Source of the DNA: Ewingella americana
GTDB lineage: Bacteria > Pseudomonadota > Gammaproteobacteria > Enterobacterales > Enterobacteriaceae
DNA: 64,000 nucleotides
Assembly: GCF_006438725.1 (NCBI RefSeq)
Contig: NZ_RCZD01000006.1
Coordinates: 62,001-126,000, forward strand
Reading direction: 5' to 3'
Of the stretch, positions 16,245 to 24,004 are shown in pieces. The position numbers and the translations under genes were made by a program. Under the pieces are notes generated by a model, which saw only the letters and a program-made list of their open reading frames with translations, had not been told where the DNA came from and made no database searches. Each line of letters opens with the position of its first letter. Position 1 is the stretch's first letter.

Positions 16245-16466
16245 CTACGCAGAAAGCGCAATATCGCATTCGCTTAAGGCCTGAACGGTCAAGGCAGCCA
16301 TATTGATTTCTATAAGGCCATTTTTCTGTAAACCTTTGGGTTTAATAGGCAGCTTTCCGTATTCAATGAGGTTACGCGCGGTTTCAATCTTGAGACCGGT
16401 ACGGCGGCAGTACTCTGCTAATGGAAGGTAGGGATCTGGTATGACGATTGTAATATTAGGACGCAT
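16245..16466 (-). CDS. Cox/Apl-like excisionase and regulator
   Basis: A 73-residue DNA-binding protein starting MRPNITIVIPDPYLPLAEYC. The ATG at 16466 has GGAG 8 bases upstream; the longer open frame to 16613 runs through the operators and is not coding. The segment PLAEYCRRTGLKIETARNLI is a winged-helix/HTH recognition helix of the Cox/Apl type. Such proteins direct excision and repress the lysogenic promoter. It is the first leftward early gene, divergent from CI. Likely binding sites are the 10-bp repeats at 16496-16525 and 20047-20076. Confidence 0.8.
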   Translation of the reverse strand: MRPNITIVIPDPYLPLAEYCRRTGLKIETARNLIEYGKLPIKPKGLQKNGLIEINMAALTVQALSECDIALSA

Positions 16467-16495
16467 AAGGCAAACTCCAGTTAGGGCCGAATACC

Positions 16496-16525
16496 GTAAA
16501 TAGTCGGCAATACAGGGCAATATTC
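16496..16525 (+). promoter_or_regulatory. Cox/Apl-type decamer repeats in the lysis-lysogeny switch
   Basis: Three consecutive 10-base units: GTAAATAGTC, GGCAATACAG, GGCAATATTC. They lie between the cox-like and cI genes. The last two units recur, inverted and with one mismatch, beside the attachment site at 20047-20076. Confidence 0.65.
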
Positions 16526-16545
16526 TAAATAACAAACACAGGTTA

Positions 16546-16590
16546 ATGCGCAAAATGCGAATCGTCAACACAAGATTCTCTTTATGCGCA
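16546..16590. promoter_or_regulatory. Candidate CI operators
   Basis: ATGCGCA occurs at 16546-16552 and 16584-16590, with a partial copy ATGCGA at 16555-16560, immediately before the cI start. Repeated sites here fit repressor binding; this is inferred from repetition and location only. Confidence 0.4.
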
Positions 16591-16606
16591 TTATTGGCGA
16601 CTAGAA

Positions 16607-17191
16607 ATGGCAAACTTTGCAGTGAATTTTGATGCTGACAGCACTCCTGTGCTGGATCGCGTGATAGAAGCCTATGGCTTCACTCAAAAAATGCAGTTAG
16701 CTGAACATCTACAAATGGCGGCCAGCAGCCTTTCATCTCGCTATAAGCGCGGCGGCCTTCCCTCAGATATAGTGATCAGATGCATGGCTGATACGGGAGT
16801 AGAGCTTGAGTGGCTAATTACTGGGCAGGGTAAGAAATTTGATGATGACGAGTTGGACCTCATGAAATTCACTCGCCAGAAACTTATTGATGGCCAGCTG
16901 TATGATTCAGGGCATCTTCTATTCGATAAAGTCATGTTCCTGCCTGGCATCCCTTTGCCACACGATCCCGCTTGCATAATCGACAACTCTATCCAATACA
17001 TCATTGACCGTAAGTTTTCGGAAGTTTACGACGGCGACTGGCTGGTAGAAGTTGAAGGAAAAATAAGCATCAGAACCCTAACAAGGATCCCAATTAAGCG
17101 CGTACGAGTAAGCGGCGTTGGCATGGCCTTTGACTGCAATCTTGAAGATGTGAATGTTATTGGCAGAGTAGTAATGAATTGTCGGTTTTGA
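16607..17191 (+). CDS. Phage repressor CI (186/HP1 type)
   Basis: A 194-residue protein with an N-terminal Phage_CI_repr HTH domain (LDRVIEAYGFTQKMQLAEHL then QMAASSLSSRYKRGGLPSDI) and a C-terminal oligomerisation domain (YDGDWLVEVEGKISIRTLTR). Length matches 186 CI (192). It maintains lysogeny by shutting the divergent early promoter. The C-terminal part has no clear Ala-Gly cleavage site or Ser/Lys dyad of a LexA-type self-cleaving repressor. Induction would therefore need an antirepressor, which fits the LexA-controlled small gene at 11918-12127. It is followed after 19 bases by int. Confidence 0.88.
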   Translation: MANFAVNFDADSTPVLDRVIEAYGFTQKMQLAEHLQMAASSLSSRYKRGGLPSDIVIRCMADTGVELEWLITGQGKKFDDDELDLMKFTRQKLIDGQLYDSGHLLFDKVMFLPGIPLPHDPACIIDNSIQYIIDRKFSEVYDGDWLVEVEGKISIRTLTRIPIKRVRVSGVGMAFDCNLEDVNVIGRVVMNCRF

Positions 17192-17210
17192 GTAATAAGG
17201 AGCGATAGAG

Positions 17211-18239
17211 ATGCCAGTAAGAAAACTCCCTACTGGTCAATGGGAAGCCGATTTTTACGCCGAAAACCGCAGCGCGGGCAAGCGGGGTAAACGTGTCCGC
17301 AAAAAATTTAGTACAAAAGGTGAGGCTCTCGCCTTTGAACGGTATGCCTTAGATAAGGCACAAAACAAGCCGTGGAATGGCGAAAAGAAAGAAAGCAGGC
17401 GCTTAAAAGAAATTGCCAAACTTTGGTATGACAATCACGGCACTACTTTGAAGGACGGTGAAAGGCGACTTAATGCCATGGAATGGGCGGCTGAATGCAT
17501 GGGGCAACCCCTTGCAATAGAATTTAACGCTCAGCTATTTGCAACTTATCGTGCTAAACGACTATCGGGTGAATTTTCGAGAACAACACGGATTTCGAAA
17601 GTCACGCCACGAACCATAAATTTAGAATTAGCTTACTTCAGGGCAGCATTTAATGAACTCAGACGCCTTGGCGAATGGTTGCAGCCAAACCCACTAGAGA
17701 ATGTTAGGGCTTTCCGCACAGAGGAAAGTGAAATGGCATATCTAACTCAAGAACAGATTACCGCTCTTCTAGAAGAATGCAGAAACAGTAGCGCCAAAGA
17801 TCTAGAAACTATAGTAAAAATTTGTCTCTCAACTGGTGCAAGATGGAGCGAAGCAGAAAGTCTGACAAAATCACAAGTTTCTAATTACCGAATTACCTTC
17901 ATTAAAACTAAAGGTAAAAAAAATAGAACGGTACCTATTAGTAATGAACTGGCTGAATCCTTACCCCAGAAGAAAGGGGGAAGGCTTTTTGAACCTTGTT
18001 ATTATGCGTTCCGCTCGGCATTAGGTAGAACAAAAATCACACTTCCTGATGGCCAGTTATCACATGTTTTACGTCACACCTTTGCCAGCCATTTTATGAT
18101 GAACGGCGGCAACATTCTGGTGCTACAACGTATTCTTGGCCATGTGGATATTAAAATGACAATGCGCTACTCACACTTTGCACCAGATCATTTGGAAGAT
18201 GTATTGAATTTTAATCCTTTAACTAACCCAAAAGGCTAA
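17211..18239 (+). CDS. int: Phage integrase, tyrosine recombinase (HP1 type)
   Basis: A 342-residue integrase. Residues 1-58 form the arm-binding domain, 60-165 the core-binding domain, 175-335 the catalytic domain. The catalytic set is Arg211 (STGARWSEAESL), Lys235, His285 and Arg288 (HVLRHTFASHF), His311 (LGHVDIK) and nucleophile Tyr320 (MRYSHFAP), nearly the residue numbers of HP1 integrase. It lies downstream of cI and points to the attachment site 1.9 kb away. The gap to att is filled by a cargo NTPase gene. HP1-like integrases use tRNA genes, in agreement with the tRNA-Ile2 core at 20139. Confidence 0.95.
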   Translation: MPVRKLPTGQWEADFYAENRSAGKRGKRVRKKFSTKGEALAFERYALDKAQNKPWNGEKKESRRLKEIAKLWYDNHGTTLKDGERRLNAMEWAAECMGQPLAIEFNAQLFATYRAKRLSGEFSRTTRISKVTPRTINLELAYFRAAFNELRRLGEWLQPNPLENVRAFRTEESEMAYLTQEQITALLEECRNSSAKDLETIVKICLSTGARWSEAESLTKSQVSNYRITFIKTKGKKNRTVPISNELAESLPQKKGGRLFEPCYYAFRSALGRTKITLPDGQLSHVLRHTFASHFMMNGGNILVLQRILGHVDIKMTMRYSHFAPDHLEDVLNFNPLTNPKG

Positions 18240-18240
18240 C

Positions 18241-20016
18241 ATGGATAATATTACTCAATTCAAGGCATACATTAACTATTACAAAGAACTAAAAAGCCCC
18301 GGATTTGCAGTACTTATTACAGGAGAATGGGGATCAGGTAAAACTCATCAAATAACACATACTTTAAATAAAGATGAGTACTATTACATTAGTCTTTTTG
18401 ACATTACAACCGTTGAAGATATCTATGCTGCCGTTTTTTATAAAATGTCTCCGGTTAAAGCATTTTCGAGAGGTGCTGCCGGTAGCCTAGAAGATTCGAC
18501 CTTGGGTATAGACTCAATGACTTTCGGTCTGGGTAAACTTTTTGGAAAAATTGCCACTGCAATCATAAAGGAAGAAATAAAAAATGACCGAGTGATTATT
18601 TTTGACGACATTGAACGTTGCTCAGTTCATATCGATGCAATACTAGGCGTTATTAACAAGTATGTAGAGCACCATGATTGCAATGTTATTGCAATAGCTC
18701 ATGATGAAAAGATAAAAGATACTTTCGACGATTCCAAAGAAAAAGTAATTGGACAAACATTAAAGATAGAACCAAATACAAGTGAAATATTTAATTACTT
18801 CATTGCTGCAGATTATGAAGGAAAAATACCATCAGAAATTCAAAACCATATATTAAATACATTCATTGCGTCAGATTGCAGATCAATGAGAATTCTAAAA
18901 CATACAATAAAAGACGCTTTTCGTTTATTTGAATGCATAAAAAAAGAACATATAACTAATAGTCCCGCCATGTGTGAGATATTTACCTTTTTCACCGCAT
19001 TGTCAATCGGATATAGATATGGAAAATTGAAAGAAAATGACATGTCGTTTAGGTCTGAAACTGCTATTAAATATTACTTGAACAAGGAAAAAAACGAAAC
19101 GGTATTACCAGCGATTATTCAACTAAATAATGTTTATAAAAAAAATGGGTTAACTTTAGACCTTAGCCGTAACATACTAAGGGATGAGACAATAATAAAC
19201 TGTTTTGCTAAAGGTTATTATGACCAAGTTGAAATATCTCAGGACGTTGAAGCAAATGAACACTTAAGTAATGGAAAGGTGGAGCCTTGGATTAAGTTAA
19301 TGAACTTTGATAGATATATCCCTGAAGATGTAAATGATGCAATACAAGATATTGATGAACAATTACGAACACTCTCAGTGGTCGAAGATGGAAAAATTCT
19401 ACACATATTCAATCTAAAACTTCTAATGGTATTAATAAAAGTAGATCCAAGAAGTTACAAAGATATTTATGACCAATTCCAAAATTATCTAAATAAATTA
19501 CTATTCAATAATTTAATTGGAGCTTATGATCCAGATAGTAGATTTTCAAGATTCAGAGAATCTTCATTTGGTTATGGTTATTGGATTAAAAATGAATATA
19601 AAGAAATATCCAATAAGATGTTTGAATTCACAGATCATATAAAAAAAATGGCGCACCAAAAAAACTACCCATCATATATAAGGGAAATACTTGATGCTCT
19701 GGAAAACGATCCGTCCAGATTTAAATCATTAATTTCCTCTGGTTATATTGGTGAAGGTAAATATGCTTACATTGATATAATGAAATATATTAGACCTCAT
19801 AAATTTGTCGAAAAATGGTTAAATAGCCCGATTATCAATTGGCAAACTATATGGGAGGGGTTAGAGGGAAGATACTCCACCGGCATGTTGCTCAATCAGC
19901 TATCAGGCGAGAAAATATGGATTTCTAGAGTAAACTTCCTTCTAATGAATTACGCAAAGCATCAGTCAGGTTTTGATCGCTTAAGAATCGAGAGGCTAGT
20001 CTGTCGCCCTCGCTAG
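18241..20016 (+). CDS. KAP-family P-loop NTPase, prophage cargo (candidate phage defence)
   Basis: A 591-residue protein with Walker A at residues 28-35 (GEWGSGKT) and a KAP-type Walker B at 118-126 (VIIFDDIER), followed by the sensor-like NVIAIAHDEKI. The C-terminal 400 residues are not recognised and are rich in Tyr, Lys, Ile and Asn. KAP NTPases include PifA, the F-plasmid protein that excludes phage T7. The start follows the int stop by one base, with AAAAGG five bases upstream. The gene is visibly more AT-rich than the phage genes around it and lies between int and att, a common cargo position. Defence is inferred from family and location, and the target is unknown. Confidence 0.75.
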   Translation: MDNITQFKAYINYYKELKSPGFAVLITGEWGSGKTHQITHTLNKDEYYYISLFDITTVEDIYAAVFYKMSPVKAFSRGAAGSLEDSTLGIDSMTFGLGKLFGKIATAIIKEEIKNDRVIIFDDIERCSVHIDAILGVINKYVEHHDCNVIAIAHDEKIKDTFDDSKEKVIGQTLKIEPNTSEIFNYFIAADYEGKIPSEIQNHILNTFIASDCRSMRILKHTIKDAFRLFECIKKEHITNSPAMCEIFTFFTALSIGYRYGKLKENDMSFRSETAIKYYLNKEKNETVLPAIIQLNNVYKKNGLTLDLSRNILRDETIINCFAKGYYDQVEISQDVEANEHLSNGKVEPWIKLMNFDRYIPEDVNDAIQDIDEQLRTLSVVEDGKILHIFNLKLLMVLIKVDPRSYKDIYDQFQNYLNKLLFNNLIGAYDPDSRFSRFRESSFGYGYWIKNEYKEISNKMFEFTDHIKKMAHQKNYPSYIREILDALENDPSRFKSLISSGYIGEGKYAYIDIMKYIRPHKFVEKWLNSPIINWQTIWEGLEGRYSTGMLLNQLSGEKIWISRVNFLLMNYAKHQSGFDRLRIERLVCRPR

Positions 20017-20046
20017 AAGTGTCGCAAAAGTATCGCACTAAAATAG

Positions 20047-20076
20047 GAATATTGCCCTCTATTGCCTACTATTGGC
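20047..20076 (-). promoter_or_regulatory. Cox/Apl-type decamer repeats beside the first attachment site
   Basis: On the minus strand three adjacent units read GCCAATAGTA, GGCAATAGAG, GGCAATATTC. They copy the switch-region repeats and lie about 60 bases from the att core, where excisionase would bind an attachment arm. Confidence 0.7.
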
Positions 20077-20138
20077 TTTTCAACCCGTTGATAAATAGTT
20101 AAGTTCTTGTTTTTTCGTCACCTAGCACGATTCTCATA

Positions 20139-20176
20139 ATCGCTTGGTCACTGGTTCAAGTCCAGTAGGGGCCACC
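20139..20176 (+). other. Attachment site core 1 (tRNA-Ile2(CAU) 3' end)
   Basis: These 38 bases match the 3' part of an ileX/ileY-type tRNA-Ile2 gene. They run from the anticodon stem (ATCGCTTGGTCACTGG), preceded by CTCATA containing the CAT anticodon, through the T arm (TTCAAGTCCAG) to the acceptor end (TAGGGGCCACC). The 5' half of the tRNA is absent, so this is an att copy. The intact gene should be left of the window. The identical 38 bases recur at 23447-23484. Confidence 0.85.
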
Positions 20177-20234
20177 AAATTTTAGCTTTAAATTCAGTAC
20201 ATTAAGCCACTTCTCGCGAGGTGGCTTTTTTGTT
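20177..20234 (+). terminator. tRNA-linked terminator copy 1
   Basis: After the att core comes AATTTTAGCTTTAAATTCA and the hairpin AAGCCACTTCTCGCGAGGTGGCTTTTTTG. A diverged copy of the same terminator follows att core 2 (23486-23541), so the duplicated host segment extends past the tRNA. Confidence 0.65.
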
Positions 20235-20255
20235 GGCATTTTTCAGTGGCGATGA

Positions 20256-21128
20256 AATGGCGATGTAATTTCTGCTGACCCGCCTAACCGCACTCTGCTG
20301 GAATGGGTCAAAGCCTGGTACACAGCGCACGGCATTACTTTAAAAGATGGCGAGAGGCGACAGACCGCAATGACTCATGCCTATGAGAGCATAGGTCAGC
20401 CGCTCGCACGGGAGTTTGATGCGCAGATGTTCTCTCGTTATCGTGAAAAACGCCTATCAGGGGACTATGCCCGATCCAACCGAGTGAAGAAGGTAGCACC
20501 GCGAACCATCAATCTTGAGCTGGCCTATTTTAGAGCTGTTTTTAATGAGCTTGGTCGCCTGGGGGAATGGAAAGGCGAGAACCCGATCAAGAATGTGCGC
20601 CCTTTCCGTACAGAAGAAAGCGAAATGGCATTTCTGACGAAAGAGCAGATCGGGCAGTTGTTGGATGAATGCGGCAGAGAAAATAATACTGACCTCGTTT
20701 GCATTGTTAAATTATGCCTATCAACCGGCGCTCGTTGGTCCGAGGCAGAAGAACTGAATAGAAGCCAGGTCACAAAATATAAAGTCACTTACACGAAGAC
20801 CAAAGGCCGGAAAAACAGAACCATTCCCATCAGTGAAAGCCTTCATGACTCTTTGCCGGAAGTGAAAAAAGGCAGGCTATTCAGAAATTGCTACGGTGCG
20901 TTCCGTTCCGCGCTGGAACGTACAGATATTGAGTTACCCGCAGGTCAGTTAACGCACGTACTGCGCCACACCTTCGCATCTCACTTTATGATGAACGGCG
21001 GGAACATTTTAGTTCTCCAGCGCGTGCTGGGCCACACAGATATCAAAATGACCATGCGTTATGCTCACTTTGCACCAGAACATTTAGAGGAAGCTTTGAG
21101 GCTTAACCCTTTAACAAGTACCAACTGA
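20256..21128 (+). pseudogene. 5'-truncated integrase of a second element
   Basis: The reading frame opens after a TGA at 20253 and aligns with the intact integrase from about its residue 59 onward (LLEWVKAWYTAHGITLKDGE), so the arm-binding domain is missing. The first ATG is 20370, giving 252 residues. The catalytic residues are still present (STGARWSEAEEL, HVLRHTFASHF, LGHTDIK, MRYAHFAP), and the protein is clearly similar to the intact integrase but not identical. The truncation begins 80 bases after att core 1, as if a related prophage had lost everything from its far end to codon 58 of int. Confidence 0.85.
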
Positions 21129-21323
21129 TGTGACAATATTCTATGGAAAAAATTTCACATTTTGAATCGATCTTAAGCAAAATGTTTGATTTACCTCTAT
21201 TAGGATAAGGCTCGAAAACACCTGGAAATTAAATATGTAAGTTCGCATAATAAAATGTGTATGCGTGTTAAAAAAAGGTTAAAGGGCTACAAACTTCTGG
21301 ACACAAAAAAATGAGGTAACTAA
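21129..21323 (+). promoter_or_regulatory. AT-rich leader of the AIPR gene
   Basis: A 195-base AT-rich gap between the integrase relic and the AIPR gene. It probably holds the AIPR promoter; no firm -35/-10 pair was chosen. A GAGG site lies 7 bases before ATG 21324. Confidence 0.35.
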
Positions 21324-23051
21324 ATGGCAATGAATCCAATTGTTAAAGCACAGCTTAAGACTTTCAAAGAAATGAACCCTAATGAAAATATGAACGAATC
21401 TGGCCTCTTTGAGGTGATGTCAATATTTGCATTGGAAAATGGCGTTCTTGGAGAGAACATAGATCCATTCAAAGCCCATCTTAAAGGTTCAGAGTTTGGT
21501 ATTGACGGTGTCGCCATTTCCATTCAAGGAGCACTTTGTACTGATGTGGACGAGGCAGCAGAAATCCTATCAACAGGGAAGAATCACACATCAGAGTTTC
21601 ATTTCTTTCAGTCGAAGACATCAGATAGCCTAGACTATGGCGACATCTCAAAATTTCTCGATGGGGTACATGACTTTTTTACTACTCAAACCTTAGTAAA
21701 AGGTCCGCAATTAGAGAGCCTTGTCGAAGTAAAAGATCAAATTTATGCTACGGCGACTAAAGTAAGCCCATCGCTGAGGTGTTACTATTGCACAACAGGT
21801 TCCGGTGAGGTTTCTGGTGTCATTCAACAATTGATTGAAATGAATAAAACCCGCCTAAGTGAATTAAATATCTTTAACGATATTCACATTGAATGTATCG
21901 GTGCCAAAGTTATTCAAAATGGATTTCGCTCTGCTACCAATTCATCATCGGCAAAACTAACCTTCCAAAAAGCAATAACCTTGCCAAGCCACGATAAAGT
22001 TGATGAGGCTTATATAGGATATGTTCCTGCATCAGAGATATTAGCAATAGCACTTGGAGAACCAGACCAAGAGGGGATTAGACATATAAATAGAGCACTG
22101 TTTTACGACAATGTCAGAGACTTTAACCCTGACTCAGAAATAAACAAGTCGATTATTTCTGAGCTAGAGTTAGGGGACGACTCCTCCTTTGTTTTCAAAA
22201 ACAATGGAATTACAGTCGTTTCAAAAAGCATAGACCGTAAAGGTGATATATTTACTCTTGAAGACTATCAAATTGTAAATGGATGCCAAACCACTAATAT
22301 ACTGGCATATATTAAAAGCAAAGCTGACGGTATTTCGGTTCCACTAAGATTAATTGGCTGTAGCGATACTGAATTTATTTCCAGCGTAATCATTGGCACA
22401 AACCGCCAAAACGAAGTTAGGGAAGATCAGTTCTGGGCGATGCGTCCCTTCATGAAAGATTTAGAGGAATATTGCGCTTCACAAAGCAGTGATGCCAGAA
22501 TTTATATTGAAAGGCGAGATAACCAGTATCGAGAGATTTTAATTGAACGCACGCGTATTCTTCGCCCTTCCGACTTGATGAAAGTTGCCGCAGCTATGTT
22601 CTTTTACCAGCCAAATCGCGCCGCACGAGACCATAGGGGTATACGAAAAGAATTCTCAAGCCGAATTTTTTCGGAAGGTCACAACGTTGAACTTTATCAT
22701 ATGGCTGCGCTTGCATTATATAAGTTTGACTATCTGGTACGCACGGCAAAAGTTGACCGGTCGCGAGTTATTTACCGTTTCTATGCCTTATATGCTCTAG
22801 TAAGAAAGCATTGGGAAACACCGAATATTCTAGATGCACCACCAAAAAGCCAGCAAAAAGTTAAAGATGCTATCCTGGTTATTTTGGATGATAATGATAT
22901 ATTTGCATCTCACATTGAGGAAGTAGCGAATCATCTCGAAAAGATAATATCTGAGTCAGAAATAAGTACTCGTGAAAAAATTCGAGACTATATTAGAACT
23001 GAAAGTGTAGTAGATGCGTTTACTCGTAGACTATTTCCTAAGCAGAGTTAA
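21324..23051 (+). CDS. AIPR-family abortive infection / phage resistance protein
   Basis: A 575-residue protein with the AIPR domain signature in its middle: residues 292-325 contain KNNGITVVSKSI and YQIVNGCQTTNIL, followed by GTNRQNEV. The N-terminal third carries a nuclease-like pattern: Asp61 (GIDGVAIS) followed by Gln96-Ser-Lys98 (FHFFQSKTS), which resembles a PD-(D/E)xK active site with Gln replacing Glu. AIPR proteins are linked to abortive infection and to restriction-like islands. This one stands alone behind an integrase relic and before att core 2, the position of the KAP gene in the neighbouring prophage. The function is inferred. Confidence 0.85.
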   Translation: MAMNPIVKAQLKTFKEMNPNENMNESGLFEVMSIFALENGVLGENIDPFKAHLKGSEFGIDGVAISIQGALCTDVDEAAEILSTGKNHTSEFHFFQSKTSDSLDYGDISKFLDGVHDFFTTQTLVKGPQLESLVEVKDQIYATATKVSPSLRCYYCTTGSGEVSGVIQQLIEMNKTRLSELNIFNDIHIECIGAKVIQNGFRSATNSSSAKLTFQKAITLPSHDKVDEAYIGYVPASEILAIALGEPDQEGIRHINRALFYDNVRDFNPDSEINKSIISELELGDDSSFVFKNNGITVVSKSIDRKGDIFTLEDYQIVNGCQTTNILAYIKSKADGISVPLRLIGCSDTEFISSVIIGTNRQNEVREDQFWAMRPFMKDLEEYCASQSSDARIYIERRDNQYREILIERTRILRPSDLMKVAAAMFFYQPNRAARDHRGIRKEFSSRIFSEGHNVELYHMAALALYKFDYLVRTAKVDRSRVIYRFYALYALVRKHWETPNILDAPPKSQQKVKDAILVILDDNDIFASHIEEVANHLEKIISESEISTREKIRDYIRTESVVDAFTRRLFPKQS

Positions 23052-23157
23052 TATCTTAAGTGAGAAGTTTTTATTGTGAAACACAAATCTTAATTAAAAA
23101 AATTGGTCAATAGCACTGATTCAGTTAGAGAATAGTTGGTTGATTCAATAATTGTGT

Positions 23158-23194
23158 AGAACCTGGAAATGCTAGTCATTTCCGGGTTCTTTTG
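23158..23194 (+). terminator. Terminator after the AIPR gene
   Basis: AGAACCTGGAAATG, loop CTAGT, CATTTCCGGGTTCT, then TTTG. A 14-bp stem with one mismatch, 107 bases past the AIPR stop. Confidence 0.65.
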
Positions 23195-23360
23195 CTCATT
23201 GCTCAGGTTCGTTCTCGGCGTTGTTACTGAAGTAGAGTACCAATTTTGTCCACCCACACAAAGATGAGTAAAGATCCGTTCAGGCACAGAGTTGGCAGTC
23301 ATACCATAGCGCACGCACCCAATAAATGGCGATAAAGTGGCGACTCAATCGGTGTATGAC

Positions 23361-23390
23361 GGCAAACCAAGGCAATCACTGGCAAGTTAT
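23361..23390 (+). promoter_or_regulatory. Decamer GGCAA repeats beside the second attachment site
   Basis: Three exactly adjacent units: GGCAAACCAA, GGCAATCACT, GGCAAGTTAT. They lie about 56 bases before att core 2, matching the spacing of the repeats before att core 1 but in the other orientation. The rest of 23,052-23,446 holds no gene I can support. Confidence 0.6.
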
Positions 23391-23446
23391 TCCATTGATT
23401 ATTATATTAATTATATGATTTCATTAGAGATAAGTTGATACTCATC

Positions 23447-23484
23447 ATCGCTTGGTCACTGGTTCAAGTCCAGTAGGGGCCACC
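23447..23484 (+). other. Attachment site core 2 (tRNA-Ile2(CAU) 3' end)
   Basis: An exact 38-base copy of att core 1. One base later the similarity continues for 19 bases (AATTTTAGCTTTAAATTCA), then a diverged terminator hairpin (AAGCCACTTC, GAGTGGCTTTTTTG). It marks the right end of the second element and the return to host or older island DNA. Confidence 0.85.
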
Positions 23485-23581
23485 CAATTTTAGCTTTAAA
23501 TTCATATAATTAAGCCACTTCTATCGGAGTGGCTTTTTTGTTTTATAGCGATAATGGGCCGCAGTAACGACGGCTAAAAAT

Positions 23582-23833
23582 CTAACCCCGAATCTTCCGC
23601 TCAATCACTTTATCCATTCCCGCATCATAATACCGGCTCGGCCAGATCTCTTTGGGCGGTACTTTTAATGCGTCGGCGATCAGCTTTTCCCCTTTCGGCC
23701 AGGGGCGGCTTAGTGCGTTGGCGAGTGTCGATGAAGCCAGGCCAGATTCACGCGAGAGTGCGGCGAGCGTAGTGCCCTTTTTACGTAATCCGGCGATGAT
23801 GTCTGCGGGGTGCCAGTCGGGTTTGATTTTCAT
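23582..23833 (-). CDS. Ner/Nlp-like helix-turn-helix regulator
   Basis: An 83-residue protein of the Ner/Nlp family (MKIKPDWHPADIIAGLRKKG), with the HTH TTLAALSRESGLASSTLANA and the family end PKEIWPSRYY. Members include Mu Ner and E. coli Nlp (SfsB), DNA-binding regulators usually tied to prophages. It lies just past att core 2 and could be a leftover of an older element. No target site was identified. Confidence 0.85.
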   Translation of the reverse strand: MKIKPDWHPADIIAGLRKKGTTLAALSRESGLASSTLANALSRPWPKGEKLIADALKVPPKEIWPSRYYDAGMDKVIERKIRG

Positions 23834-23917
23834 TGCGCACCGCCTTTAGTCACAGAAAAAACAGTGAGAAACGGCAGGAAGGTCGGGCTGTGGGATGTTT
23901 TTTTCATAATGCAGATT

Positions 23918-24004
23918 CCAGTAGATGAGGTGTAAAGCTACCACTGGAGTTCTCACGCTCTTGGGTGGTAGCCCAGACGGGGGTGAGAATACCGGCTCTA
24001 CTGG
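23918..24004 (+). ncRNA. Candidate c4-type antisense RNA
   Basis: Within 87 bases three pairings are possible: CCAGTAGA (23918) with TCTACTGG (23997), CTACCAC (23938) with GTGGTAG (23965), and TTCTCAC (23950) with GTGAGAA (23983). CCAGTAGA and GTTCTCAC recur at 24121 and 24137 in the following reading frame. The 3' strands here could therefore pair with that mRNA, the logic of the P1/P7 C4 RNA that silences icd/ant. No Rfam search was possible. Confidence 0.6.

Noticed and set aside
16467-16613. N-terminal extension of the Cox-like protein to base 16613
   Set aside because: The extension runs across the operator region and the cI start; the ATG at 16466 has a proper GGAG ribosome site.
16607-17191. 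CI as a LexA-type self-cleaving repressor
   Set aside because: I found no clear Ala-Gly or Cys-Gly cleavage site with a following Ser/Lys pair; length and sequence fit the non-cleaved 186 CI type.
20101-20179. A complete tRNA gene at the first attachment site
   Set aside because: Only the anticodon, T-arm and acceptor 3' strands are present; the 5' acceptor and D arm are missing, so it is an att copy and not a gene. The same holds at 23,441-23,486.
23090-23314. Minus-strand 74-codon frame downstream of the AIPR gene
   Set aside because: It runs through the AIPR terminator hairpin and has no ribosome site or recognisable protein.
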